Shown: piece by piece, positions 1-8,954 of the stretch
Numbering within the stretch: position 1 is the stretch's first letter
Layout of the letters: every line of letters begins with the position of its first letter
NCBI GenBank assembly: GCA_027575765.1
Contig: JANBPT010001126.1
Coordinates: 1 to 13,866, forward strand
DNA from: Tieghemiomyces parasiticus
Taxonomy: Eukaryota > Kickxellomycota > Dimargaritomycetes > Dimargaritales > Dimargaritaceae
DNA length: 13,866 nt
Reading direction: 5' to 3'
Notes under the pieces: generated by a model
Databases searched by the model: none
Seen by the model: only the letters and a program-made list of their open reading frames with translations
What the model was told of the DNA's origin: nothing
Made by a program: the position numbers and the translations under genes

Positions 1-355
1 TCATAAACATTTTGAACTGGGCATTAATGATCTCGTCCTCTTCCTTCAAATCTTTGATTTTCTTCTCTTGTTCTGTTAGAAAGGGGTAGGTGGACGTTTA
101 GGGTGCCGGCCAAGGCTGAGTTAGGAAGATGAGTAATTACGAAGGGGACTCTGGTCCATCACAGACGCTTCAAAATCTGTGGCCTTCACCGCAGACCTGG
201 CTACCCAGCCATACGCATGGGCGGCGAAGGGGGAGAGGGCTCTTACCTTCCTCGTCGAGGAAACGGGGTTCAGTGGGGTCTATGGGTTCCTCATCGCTGC
301 CCCTCTTAGCATCCTCATCGCGGGCATTGCGTCTACGTGCAGAACGACGACCCAT
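1..355 (-). CDS. Unrecognised coiled-coil protein, 5' part only (two exons)
   Basis: I do not recognise this gene. The ATG at 355-353 opens a very basic N-terminus (MGRRSARRRNAR) followed by an acidic stretch ending RFLDEE. Exon 1 (355-247) ends at the donor GTAAGA. Exon 2 starts at 72 after a CTAACAG acceptor and keeps frame, giving DEEEQEKKIKDLKEEDEI and then NAQFKMFM before the window edge. The inferred intron is 246-73 (174 bases). Reading through the intron meets a stop, so splicing is needed to join the two charged segments, and the joint restores a continuous Glu/Lys-rich heptad-like helix. About 60 residues are visible. The splice model rests on consensus sites and on the matching character of both sides, not on a known homologue. 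No function is proposed. Confidence 0.55.
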
Positions 356-968
356 GGCTGTACTGTACTTGCTGAATCAAGGGAGGTGTTAAGTGAGATA
401 GGTGGCGAAATGGAGAAGAGCCATTGTTAGACTTCAAAACAAGAGTAAGGAAACCTGACGAAGGAAACTAGGCGATGTCTAGCGGAGCTGAAATTGGACC
501 CGGACCAGTGGTTTAAAGCAGCTATTATGGTCTACCCCTCCCCTCCCGCTCCTCCATCTCTCCTTCTCCCTCCCAACACCCCTCGAATTTTCAGCCCCTT
601 AGCTTGTGGGCTATTCCGAAGCAACCAACGTGCATGTCAACGCCGCCTGCAGCCCAGCTCGCACGAACATATTGAAGGTGTGGTTGAGTAGCCATTCAAG
701 CAGCTAAACCTCATAACAGCCACAGGGGTCTTTAGATGTCAATTGACCCGCTATATATCGCGAGGTCTATCGTACGAGCCCTTTCGATTGCCTCACATTC
801 GTCTCTTTTCTGCACAGTTCTCGGTCCTTGTAAATCTGCATCTGGCAAAGAGGCACACTCCGTACAGGTAATAAAGATTGCAGGGCACCAGCACCAATGC
901 TCACCATACACAAAATCAATTTGCCCAGTTTAATATATAAACTAGGTGTAAGTACCCGTGTCACGTCT
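356..968. other. Spacer between the unknown gene and RRP45
   Basis: No convincing gene is seen. The stretch should hold the 3' end of the RRP45 transcript and the promoter of the left-edge gene, both on the minus strand. A pyrimidine-rich tract on the plus strand (about 531-590) is purine-rich on the transcribed minus strand. A TATATAT element lies at about 752-758, nearly 400 bases upstream of the left-edge ATG, so its role is doubtful. No AATAAA is visible on the minus strand just after the RRP45 stop. Confidence 0.5.
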
Positions 969-2065
969 TTACTTCGTGGCCTTCTTGGCGGTTGCCGAGG
1001 TGGCGAAAGACTTAGCCTTAGTGATCAGGGGCCGGGCCATCTTAAGGGCGTGCTTGGAACACTCGATAATCAAGTCGTGGTCAAGGGGCATGCCGCCAGC
1101 TTTGGAGATGGCGCAAATCTCATGGTGGGAGTTGATACTCACCGACATCCGACCTTTACACGCCTGCTCCTCAAGCAGCGTGGGATCCACGACACACAGC
1201 TGCTGGATAACCTCGGCAGTCGGATCGGCCGCCGTGGCCGCCCCACCCGATCCGCCTTCGCCTCCACTGGTGTTGTTAAGCGTGGCCTCGCGCAGTTCAA
1301 AGAATGCGAACGTGATACAGATCGGGTAATGGTGGATCCCCAGGGGGACCGGGTTCCGCTCCTCAATGCTGTGCACGGTGACCTCCTCACCAATGACGCT
1401 CACGTCCGGGCGGCGGAAATGGGTGAGTGCGGAGATGGCGGCAAAACAAGCGGCGTCGAGGAGGCTTCCGTCGTGATCCAGGAAGTGGAGGTCGACACGG
1501 ATAGACCAAACCTTCTCGCCGGCGACGATGCACAGGCCTTCCAGGTCGATGCACCGACTCCGGCGCAGAGTCTTGTCGACGTGGCGAGCGATGAAGACCT
1601 CTTCGTCCGATCTACAGGCCCGTTGTAGGAGGAGGAGGAGGAGGAGAAACGTGTTAGACGACAACGGACTGGGATGTGCGCATGCTTTAAAGCCGAGCAT
1701 ATAATCCACGTGCAGAGATACCGTAATCACCCTGAGGCCTTGGCGGCGCCAGCTACCCTTTCCTCTTAGGCAACGTACCTTTGGCCGTCGAAGGCGGGCG
1801 AGGCCATGGTACCGAATTCACTGGCGATAACCAGCAACCCCTCGGTGGGTCGGTCGGGAAACGGTCGAACGATTTCGCAGGACACGCTGGCAGTCACTTT
1901 GGTCTGGCCTAACCGCACGGTGACTACTCCCAGGTCCTGCGGGTTGACCTCGGCTTCCAGCTCGCGCCGTTCCACCGGTGAGCGTCCATCGAGCCGTAGC
2001 CCCTGATGCAACGCCTGGAGTAGGAAAGTCTTTTCGTTCAATGAGGGCTCTACCTCGCGGACCAT
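969..2065 (-). CDS. RRP45: RNA exosome core subunit Rrp45 (EXOSC9-like), two exons
   Basis: Rrp45 is one of the six RNase PH-like subunits forming the hexameric ring of the nuclear and cytoplasmic RNA exosome, which carries out 3'-5' RNA processing and decay. The ring subunit is structural, not catalytic. Exon 1 (2065-1779) holds the family start: NEKTFLLQAL, then RLDGR at 24-28 and TEGLLVIASEFGTMASPAFDGQ. It ends at donor GTACGT. Exon 2 (1611-969) follows a pyrimidine-rich CTGTAG acceptor and restores frame as DGQR-SDEEVFIARHVDK. The intron is 1778-1612 (167 bases). Residues 117-166 carry the most conserved block (CIDLEGLCIVAGEKVWSIRV, then the FRRPDV segment), and ISKAGGMPLD at 264-273 matches the fungal C-terminal half. 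The total of 309 aa is close to the budding yeast protein and lacks the long vertebrate tail. A Gly/Ala-rich insert (about 208-226) sits in a loop that varies in the family. Confidence 0.95.
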
Positions 2066-2440
2066 GGCGCCGGATCGACTGGGGTGGAATGCGGGAACAG
2101 ATGCAGCGTGTTTGTGAAGGTGACCCCAGGGTCAGTGTACAAGGAGAAATGTAGGTGGGTAGTGAAGTAAAGCTTAGGGCGTGATGTACTCGGAGTGGAT
2201 AGTGGTGTCACTTGCGTGGGGATGGGGGAAGGGGGTCTAAATGGTTAGGCATGAGGAGGGGGGCAATTCGCTGCTCCACATGCCCTTGGCCCTAGCTTGC
2301 CTCCACCTATGCACCATATCTTGGTAACTGTGTCGCTGCGTACTTTGGCGGCTGAAATCGGCCAAGCAGAGTGGCCTGCTTGTGCACTTTTAATCAGCGA
2401 AAAACAAGCCCCCCTCCCCCCCCCTGCGATTGCCTGTATA

Positions 2441-2448
2441 TCACGTGA
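2441..2448. promoter_or_regulatory. E-box palindrome TCACGTGA
   Basis: A perfect 8-base palindrome with the CACGTG core lies about 375 bases upstream of the RRP45 ATG and about 50 bases beyond the THOC1 poly(A) signal. CACGTG is the recognition core of bHLH factors such as Cbf1 and Pho4 in fungi. Its position suits an upstream element of RRP45. A chance occurrence cannot be excluded. Confidence 0.35.
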
Positions 2449-2498
2449 CGGATCGTGCCATTCCCAGAGGCTAACAGATTGCTTAGAATAATACCACA

Positions 2499-2504
2499 TT
2501 TATT
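2499..2504 (-). terminator. Poly(A) signal AATAAA of THOC1
   Basis: On the minus strand AATAAA occurs about 36 bases after the TAG stop of THOC1. This is the expected place for a cleavage and polyadenylation signal. It supports ending the THOC1 coding region at 2540 instead of splicing to a further exon. Confidence 0.6.
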
Positions 2505-2539
2505 GACCACATTGGCTGGACGTAATCGACCTGATTCAA

Positions 2540-4300
2540 CTACGACGAGACACTTACAGGGGTACTTGCAGAGCTGCTACTGGCATTACTCTTTTCTTCG
2601 GCCTCCTCGTCATTCTCGTCCTCGTCATTCTCATCCTCTTCACCTTCGTCCTTGTTTCCCGTGGGCGCTGGCGCCAGATCGCAGACGGTATCCCGGAGCC
2701 GCTGGATGTAATCCTCAGGTTTGGTGGGGAACTGGGTCAGATGGCTCCGTATGGCCAACCGGAGCCCCCGCCAGGCCTGGACCTGGTAGACGTCGGCCTC
2801 CTTCTCGGTGAGGAACTCCAAGTCCGCTGAGGTGGGGTGGTCCTTCAGACTATCAAAGAAATAAGTCTGGACATCGGGAACGGTGCGTCGGCGCTTCTCG
2901 GAACGGAGGTCAGCCATGTGGTCGTCACCCTGTCGCCAGAGCATGGTGAGCTCTTTGGTGCCCAGCGGGAATCGGAGCGGGGTGCGCTCGACTCCACTGC
3001 ACAGATTGGCCGCCTGTTTTTGGTAGTCGGCCAGCAAGTCCGGCAGGGCCTCGGCAGTGGGGGCAACCAGGGCTGGGCAACTCTTGTCTTTCCAGGCGGC
3101 CCATCGGGTCTCGTGGCGGAGGACGGACAACACCGTGCGGAAGAACGGATCCAGGCCTGGTCCGGAGCTGGCGTCCTCAAAGAGGCGCCACAGCCGGTCA
3201 CGCGTCCGTTGGACCCATTCCCCACGCTCCTGCGTAATCTGGAGATGGAACTTGGAGGGTGTGGACGTGGGGCTGAGGTATTGCAGGATGACCAGAGCTT
3301 GGACGAGGATCTGGCGACAGAAGTGTTGGTCCGTAAGTTGGAGAGAGATCAGGTCGGGGTGTAAAAGAAGACACGGAGACCACTCTTCGAGCTCGACGCC
3401 CAGTTCGTCGTTGGTAGCTGCGGTAGCGGGTGGGGCTGGCTTCCTCGGGGCCAGGGCCACGGGGCTTAGTTCTGGAATCAGCCGGCCCATGACCTGCTGG
3501 AACTCGGCGAAATCCGGGTTGTTGGCCAGCAGGCGCGGGTTGGTAAAGAATCGCTGAAGTGTCCGTAGCGACGCATACATGGCGCCTGGCGACGGCTTGC
3601 CACTATCCACGACAGTGGTCAGTTCCTTTGAGATGTCGCCAAGATCATCCGGTAGCCGATCGGCTTTGTCGGTGTGGAAGTCTCCGCGCGCGTTGACTCC
3701 GGACCGATCGGTCAGCGGGAAGACGGTGGCGATGAGGACCAGGACGCGGCCGGCGAACCCGGCGTGCTGACCGAGTGAGCAACGCCGGATGAGTTCATTG
3801 CACACACGCAGGAGTACCTGGCCCTTACCGCTGGTGGACACTATACCGACACTGATCCGCACCCGCCGGGCTTCGACGTAGTCAAATAGCGTGACGGCCT
3901 GGGCCAATGGGAGGGATTCGAACAGATCTTCCAGTAGTGTGAGGGGTAGAGTTACGTCAACTAGTTGCCGGCTCTCACACTCGAGGATCAGGTCCAAGAA
4001 GGCTTCCACTTCCCAGAACCAGGCATCATCGGGTAGTCGCGATTTGAGCTGTGCCAAGGACTGCCGGAACGCGTAGTCGACAGCCAGGGCACGAGCCTGA
4101 ATCAATGGATTGGCCTGGGGGGCCTTGACGGGGTATTGAGCAGCTAATGGGGCGAAATGGGCGTCGTAGAGCGCAGCCCAGGCCGATTCATCAAACGCGA
4201 GACGCCCGTCCGTGGCAGGTGGCTTGCGTGGAGCCCCAGCCAGGGCGGCAGCGATGGCCTCTATCAGAGCCTGCGTAAATTGGTCGCATTCACTAGGCAT
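2540..4300 (-). CDS. THOC1: THO complex subunit 1 (THOC1/Hpr1 family), single exon
   Basis: THOC1/Hpr1 is a core subunit of the nuclear THO complex. THO couples transcription elongation to mRNP packaging and export and limits R-loops. The 586-aa frame carries the family signature GKGQVLLRVCNELIRR (158-173), followed by the block FAGRVLVLIATVFPLTDRSG (182-201). Later parts match the family in order: a conserved LQLTDQHFCRQILVQ segment, WAAWKDKSCP, then GTKELTMLWRQGDD. The tail from about residue 549 is dense in Asp/Glu and ends Ser-rich, with no C-terminal death domain of the animal type. Only the ATG at 4300 gives a sensible N-terminus. The GTAAGT near 2556 is a strong donor look-alike just before the stop, but the poly(A) signal downstream argues for the unspliced end. 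The gene is co-oriented with RRP45 and has its own spacer. Confidence 0.93.
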   Translation of the reverse strand: MPSECDQFTQALIEAIAAALAGAPRKPPATDGRLAFDESAWAALYDAHFAPLAAQYPVKAPQANPLIQARALAVDYAFRQSLAQLKSRLPDDAWFWEVEAFLDLILECESRQLVDVTLPLTLLEDLFESLPLAQAVTLFDYVEARRVRISVGIVSTSGKGQVLLRVCNELIRRCSLGQHAGFAGRVLVLIATVFPLTDRSGVNARGDFHTDKADRLPDDLGDISKELTTVVDSGKPSPGAMYASLRTLQRFFTNPRLLANNPDFAEFQQVMGRLIPELSPVALAPRKPAPPATAATNDELGVELEEWSPCLLLHPDLISLQLTDQHFCRQILVQALVILQYLSPTSTPSKFHLQITQERGEWVQRTRDRLWRLFEDASSGPGLDPFFRTVLSVLRHETRWAAWKDKSCPALVAPTAEALPDLLADYQKQAANLCSGVERTPLRFPLGTKELTMLWRQGDDHMADLRSEKRRRTVPDVQTYFFDSLKDHPTSADLEFLTEKEADVYQVQAWRGLRLAIRSHLTQFPTKPEDYIQRLRDTVCDLAPAPTGNKDEGEEDENDEDENDEEAEEKSNASSSSASTPVSVSS

Positions 4301-5352
4301 GGCGGAGAAGGGAGTAATAATATAATAAAATAAAAAACTAGTGATTGCAGCTCAGCAGATCGGTTCTGATGGGGTCGTGAAGAAGCGGAGGCCAAAGATG
4401 CAACTGGTTACATCTGGAATACCCCCGTACGAATGAGGTTTTTGGATGTAAAATTGCCAAGCAAGGACGATGTCTTTTTCGGGCTGCAGAATGTCTAGCT
4501 ATCGTGGTAATCGGGGGCCGACTTTGGGGCCGGTTGCCATCAGTATACCTTCAACAGATCCTTGTCCAGATTGTGTAGATAGACAACAAAGCCCACGTCA
4601 ACTCAATCTAAATGGTGTTTATTGCCTGCACGACAATTTATTTAAGCAATTTCGATATATAATGAAAGGGGGACCAGTGAACTGGTCTCGACAATACGGG
4701 GAATGAGAAAACGAAGAAAAAAAAAAGCGCGCAGCAAAAGAGGGAGTGCAGGCGTGGCGTAAGCAGTGAGGGTGGGAGAGCCCCCACGAACCAAGAGTAA
4801 AGATAGGGAAGCAACGGCGGTATGCAAGGCCGACCGGCCCTATATTGTATATTGTCTTTGGAGCAATAAAGCCAGAGTGCCCCACTACGGGGAATACGGA
4901 CCCGGTATCTTCGCACTTGATTGGAAGTGAACCCTAGTGGCAATGGACCGCTATTGTGAAACATGTGGGCACCCGTATGTTTAGAGCTAACTTGGCCTCA
5001 CTAGGGTAGCCAGTCTTACCCGATCTATTCCATAAGGATAATTCGAAAATTAAGGCGTTCTATTCAGTTTCCAACCCAGGCTCGAGCCTATCTTTATATC
5101 AGGTCTTCGACAGAGACGCTTCGCTTCTGTCCTGCTCTCAGGGTCGAGAGGAGGGGACCTCCAGAGGCCAATCACCCTGCCAGACAAGCTTCCGTCGTGA
5201 ATTAGCCTGTTATATTTTAGGAAAAGGTCGGTGTTGGTTAAGCGCTTCATATACCGTAGTAGTCATTTAAGATCATCATTGCAGGCCATTATTAGACAAG
5301 CTAGATACTTAGATTATAGTTGTAATCATCAGCACTACCGATATCATGGGGG

Positions 5353-5385
5353 AGGCCAGCATGGAAAATTTATCTGGGCTGGCCT
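5353..5385. repeat. Inverted repeat flanking the start of the 5S-like element
   Basis: AGGCCAGC at 5353-5360 is exactly complementary to GCTGGCCT at 5378-5385, with a 17-base A/T-rich loop. The right arm is the first part of the 5S-like segment. The pair could form a hairpin that competes with the 5S helix I pairing, or it could be a trace of how the element was rearranged. Arms of this size do also arise by chance. Confidence 0.35.
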
Positions 5386-5490
5386 TACAGGAAGTCCCAC
5401 CGGTGGCTTATGGGATCAGCGAAGTTGAGCCAGCAGTAGAGCACGGCTGAGCGCACCAGAAGGGTTGACCAATCACTGTGTTATTTTTTT
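5375..5490 (+). pseudogene. Degenerate 5S rRNA-like Pol III element
   Basis: The stretch follows the order and spacing of eukaryotic 5S rRNA. A GGCCTTAC start (5381) matches the GGCCATAC near 5S position 7. CCACCG (5398) stands where 5S has GCACCG. GATCAGCGAAGTTGAGC (5414-5430) matches the GAAGTTAAGC box A region, AGTAGAGC follows (5435), and GGGTTGACC (5462-5470) matches the GGGTGACC of box C. A run of seven T ends it at 5484-5490, as a Pol III terminator would, about 115 bases from the start. The 3' strand of helix I does not pair with the 5' end, so I infer a decayed gene copy or a 5S-derived short interspersed element rather than a working rRNA gene. Recognition is by eye from conserved blocks. 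Confidence 0.45.
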
Positions 5491-5900
5491 ACACACCGTC
5501 ACTGACCAGCGGCGTCATTTTAGAGTAGTAAGAGATTAAAAATATTTTTACGAGAAAAGCGAGCGCGAGCCATCGGTACCAACTGGAACGGCATGTATCT
5601 GTTGGCAGTTTCTATTTCTTTTTTAGTCAAGATTGCGACTATATGTAAGTCCCATTAGCTTAAACGACATTTAATGGCCAATGGGATGGTGGATTCTAAA
5701 GATCGTGTATCTTATTAAAAAGCAGAGCTAAGGAAAGGGGCCCGGTTCGGGTAGATTATAATTGATTATGGGAAATAGGTTGAGATCACTTATGATATAC
5801 ACAGGGCCGACAGCGGATGACGCACAAATTTTGGCTTATAAAACACTACGGGTAAATAGGGGTACTGAGGGGCCAGAAATAAAATGTGGGCAACCACTAA

Positions 5901-7510
5901 TTACGTTGTGGGTGGCAACCTTTCCTCAATGCGCTTTTTCCACGCAATATAGCTTCGGTAGGTCTTGCTGCGCCGGTAGTCGGCGTTGGGGATCATTGCC
6001 GTGATACCCGTAACGGCAGCGGTGGCAGGGCCGGTGGATTTGGACAGCGCCGCCGCGGGTTGGGCAGCGCCGTCGAACGGGTTAAACGGGTCATCAGACA
6101 TGGCAGCCTGGCCCTTAGGCGGACTGGCGACGCAAGGCAGTGGAGCTGGTAGAGTCATGGGGGATTGGTTTGAGTCGGGGTCCAGGTCGAGACTGACAAC
6201 GGCTGGACCGGTGGTCCGTTTACGCTTCGGCTGGGGGCCGGGTGATGACACGGACGGGCTCCCTGATGATTCCACCCCCGTAGTACGACGGTTGGCCACT
6301 TGGGCGAGGGGGGGTCGAGGGCGGCGTCCCGGGCCTGTGCGGGAACGGGGAGTCGGTAAGGCGATGGGTCGCGGAATGAGGGTAGCTTCGGGGGTGTCCA
6401 TTTGGTCGCTGGCCTTGCGCTTGACACCTTGCGGCCGCCGTTCGAGGGTGGGTGAGGAAGGGACGCTGCGGTATGCCGGGACATCCACTATATCGTTTAG
6501 AATGTCGACGGTACGCCCAGGATGGGCCACCGTCTGTGGAGCGCGCTGAGTGAGCGTAGTCGCTGCCGGCCCGCGCTTGCGGGGTGTACTCTGACCAATC
6601 CCGAGTTGCTTTAGCTCATCAGCTACTAGCTCCTTCATATGAGCCATGAATTGGTTAAACTCTTTAGCGCTCGTCTCACACCGTAGCACGATCTTTCCTT
6701 TATCGATGCGGACCTGTAAGTGACATTACACACGGAAGATGGATAATGATCAGTGAGAGGTTAGCCTTGGGTGCCAGACATTTCCGAAGAACGCCGAATG
6801 TACCTGGATGCCAGGCGGACTGACCGCACCCAGTGCGGTTAATCAGGCATTTACGTCCATGGGCCACGAATGAAACGATGAAACCGATAACTTACTCCCG
6901 AGGCCTTACAGCACAGGTAGAAGCTGACTCCCAGCATCACCGGCGCATCGGGACTAAAGTTCTGGAGTTGGGCGGCAGAGAGCCGGGGTTGATAGCGACT
7001 GAGGAAGATGTCCAACAGCCACCGACTTGGCCGTACGAGCTGGACGCTGCCAAATTGCACGGCCAACTGCTCCATGGTTAGAGAGTGAGCGAGGCCCAGG
7101 TCGCGGCGGGCCTGGCGAAGGAGTGTGGCGTACTTAGCCGCAGTCAGTCCACTCATGGCGACCAGCCGATTAGCGGCGAAGTCCTCGCAGAGCCTGATTC
7201 AGGTATCGGAGGAGAGAAGCGAGAGCGGGGAGGGAAAGTTAGAGTGGGCCATTGGCGACCGACCTATCCTAGCTATCAATTGTGTCCACGCTGCGGTACC
7301 AATCCATGGGAATACCTACTTCTCACAAGCGAGGTGGATGGCTACGACAGGTTTGGCGCCCGACGCCGTCTTGAACGCCGCCGCGGACGAGCCCCGGTCC
7401 ATTTGGTAGAGAAACGAAGCAGCGATGGCCATGACGTGCGGGCTATCGCCTAGGTCAACCGCTGCAATCAGCGGAGTTAGAATCGCGTGGTGCTGTAGGG
7501 GGATATTCAT
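5901..7510 (-). CDS. ORC6: Origin recognition complex subunit 6 (ORC6), three exons
   Basis: ORC6 is the smallest ORC subunit and is needed for MCM loading at replication origins. Exons are 7510-7320, 7193-6896 and 6713-5901. The introns are 126 and 182 bases (donors GTAGGT and GTAAGT, both acceptors CAG). All joints keep frame and give 433 aa. Residues about 1-95 resemble the first TFIIB-like cyclin fold (AIHLACEKLCEDFAANRLVA). Residues 105-200 resemble the second, with LAVQFGSVQLVRPSRWLLDI and the joined exon 2-3 segment SFYLCCKASG-VRIDKGKIV. The linker (about 200-370) is Pro/Ser-rich, with eight SP/TP sites including T206 in STPRKR, a full CDK consensus, and basic clusters KRK (261) and KRKR (326). 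The C-terminus (YRSYIAWKKRIEERL) matches the conserved ORC3-binding helix (YEEWKRKI in human). The start at 7510 is the first ATG giving a plausible N-terminus. Confidence 0.93.
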
Positions 7511-8626
7511 CGCACGGGTTGGAATGCACCGATGAGCGAGATTAAAGGGGGTGAAGGTGGTTTCGGTTGATAAGGGCGCTGGTGGTGAATCCAAGTTGAA
7601 GGAGGGGGGGTCGTAGGGTTGGCAGAAAATACCAGGAGGAATTAATATAAGCAATGGCTAAGGAGCTGGTCACAAGGGCATTTCGGACGAAGGTCCGAAT
7701 ATATGTTGGTTGTTATTATGAACTGGGGCCAAAGGGAGCTACTTCCCGTCGAGGCGTATTAGGGAAGAGGGGTGTGTCCGTTGGAGCATTCATTCTATGC
7801 TATATGCGGCATGTACCCTTCATATGCCTCTGTCGCCAGCTAGTAACCTGGAGGGCGCCCCAAGTAAATGTAAACATACAGTTTCATTGGCTCCAGGCTT
7901 ATTGTTAGCGATGGGATGGGAAAAAAAACGAAGTATTCAGAACAGGACGTAAACAGCCTGGCAGGTAGGCAATGTGCCGTAGTAGAAATAGGCACAGGAG
8001 CCTCTTTTCATTGGGTTGAGGCTGCTATTTGAAGGAGCCTCGGCTACTAGGCAATCATAGAAACGAAAGCAAAGGTGCCTGGGCTGGTTAGTTGAGACCA
8101 GTAGCATTAAATGACGACGCAGCTGTCTAGCCACTTTGCTCACGATTTATGCGGCCAGGGGATGTTAGTGCAGCAGTTTGCAGTGCATCGGGGACAGTGG
8201 TAAATCGAGCTCAATTAAGGGTAGCACGTAGACATCCTGCCGCAGTTATTAAAGTGGGGTTGAATATCATTAGTAAGCAAACGTGCACGTAAGCTACGAA
8301 ATGATGGAGTGTTAAAGGTTATGTCAGAGCACTGCCCCGCCTTGAGACCCGCAACCGAGTGACGGGTGGAACTAGGTATTTGGCTGGCGATTGAACACAT
8401 GTTTGTCATTGTGAATGTTTGGGCCGGTGTCATTCTATCCAGTCAACTCAGCTTACGCAAGTCAGGTGGTGGATTGGATGGCCTGTTAGCTGGGTATATG
8501 CTCTTGTGGGGGTAACTGCCGCAGTCCGACCTGGGAAATAGGTTGACAATGGACGCTTGAGTCGCTTGGATCTCATAATGGGCGGGTTGATATTAAAATG
8601 AGAACAGCATCGCGAATCTCAAAAAA

Positions 8627-8673
8627 CCCGCCAATCGGGCGGGGGCTGACTAACCAGATGGCGGGGCAATTGG
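8627..8673 (+). promoter_or_regulatory. GC-box/CCAAT/AP-1 cluster upstream of the GST
   Basis: Within 47 bases lie an inverted GC repeat (CCCGCC at 8627, GGCGGG at 8638), a CCAAT box (8631-8635), a TGACTAA element (8647-8653) and an inverted CCAAT (ATTGG at 8669-8673). A further GGCGGGTT at 8581-8588 is complementary to AACCCGCC at 8625-8632. TGACTAA is the complement of TTAGTCA, an AP-1/Yap1-type site known from fungal oxidative-stress genes. The cluster sits about 130-170 bases upstream of the TATA box, the usual place for upstream activation elements. Stress control of the GST is inferred. Confidence 0.45.
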
Positions 8674-8799
8674 CCCACCCTAACTCTAATATTCGGCGGA
8701 CAGAGCCAAGCGGTAGCCTACATCGTACATCCTGGTTCTCTCTACTCCGCCAGCCATCATCACACATCATTCAGTAACAGCAAGGCATTTTCCACGGCG

Positions 8800-8807
8800 T
8801 ATATAAG
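8800..8807 (+). promoter_or_regulatory. TATA box of the GST gene
   Basis: TATATAAG lies 155 bases upstream of the GST ATG. It is followed after about 30 bases by a pyrimidine-rich, CA-containing leader (from about 8835, with CACAACATCACCCC and long CT stretches), which is a typical fungal transcription start and 5' leader. It is the best-supported core promoter in the window. Confidence 0.65.
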
Positions 8808-8954
8808 GGCGCAACGACCGTCCGGGTTCGCTAGTAGTTATTCACAACATCACCCCTTCCCTCTCCTTTACCGCCCTGCCCAATCCGCATACCTGCTCAC
8901 CTTCCTCTCTACCCTTCCGCTGTGTTTAGACCGCACCTTGACTCGCTTCACGCC

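Larger units (their letters stand above)
2066..2539. other. Spacer between RRP45 start and THOC1 3' end
   Basis: This stretch holds the RRP45 promoter and the THOC1 3' untranslated region, both on the minus strand. Visible elements are the THOC1 poly(A) signal, a TCACGTGA palindrome and a C-rich tract at 2409-2425 (G-rich on the minus strand). No gene is supported. The longest open frames here overlap both strands and have no recognisable composition. Confidence 0.55.
4301..5900. other. 1.6 kb spacer between THOC1 and ORC6
   Basis: This stretch holds the THOC1 promoter (minus strand) and the ORC6 3' end (minus strand). Just upstream of the THOC1 ATG, 4316-4340 is almost pure A/T and could serve as a TATA-like or nucleosome-poor element. 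A GA-rich tract runs at about 4705-4750. A 16-base inverted repeat (GACCAGT-GA-ACTGGTC) lies at about 4672-4687. The clearest object is the 5S-like element at 5375-5490. A 66-aa frame at 5250-5050 (minus) has an ATG but no recognisable content. No protein gene is supported. Confidence 0.5.
7511..8954. other. Divergent promoter region between ORC6 and GST
   Basis: ORC6 runs left and the GST runs right, so this 1.4 kb holds both promoters. The left part, facing ORC6, has no clear TATA box. A plus-strand open frame at 7654-7908 (84 aa, ATG in a fair context) contains no recognisable motif and lies in promoter DNA, so I do not call it a gene. The right part holds the GST elements listed separately. 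I saw no RNA gene or mobile element. Confidence 0.5.

Noticed and set aside
897..1628. A 243-codon plus-strand frame antisense to RRP45 exon 2
   Set aside because: It lies opposite a strongly conserved exon and shows no family motif. It is a shadow of the high-G+C coding strand.
5537..5550. A 14-base perfect A/T palindrome
   Set aside because: About one such palindrome is expected in this length, more in A/T-rich spacer, and nothing near it suggests an origin or an operator.
5986..6549. A 187-codon plus-strand frame antisense to ORC6 exon 3
   Set aside because: It is opposite the Pro/Ser-rich ORC6 linker, Gly/Arg-rich by complementarity, with no supporting promoter or motif.
7654..7908. An 84-aa plus-strand frame with an ATG upstream of ORC6
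   Set aside because: It has no recognisable content and lies in the divergent promoter region. Frames of this length occur by chance in spacers of this size.
8627..8643. A GC-rich hairpin (CCCGCC and GGCGGG) after an A run, like a bacterial terminator
   Set aside because: It stands upstream of a eukaryotic TATA box among CCAAT boxes, and the organism is fungal. Paired GC boxes explain it better.
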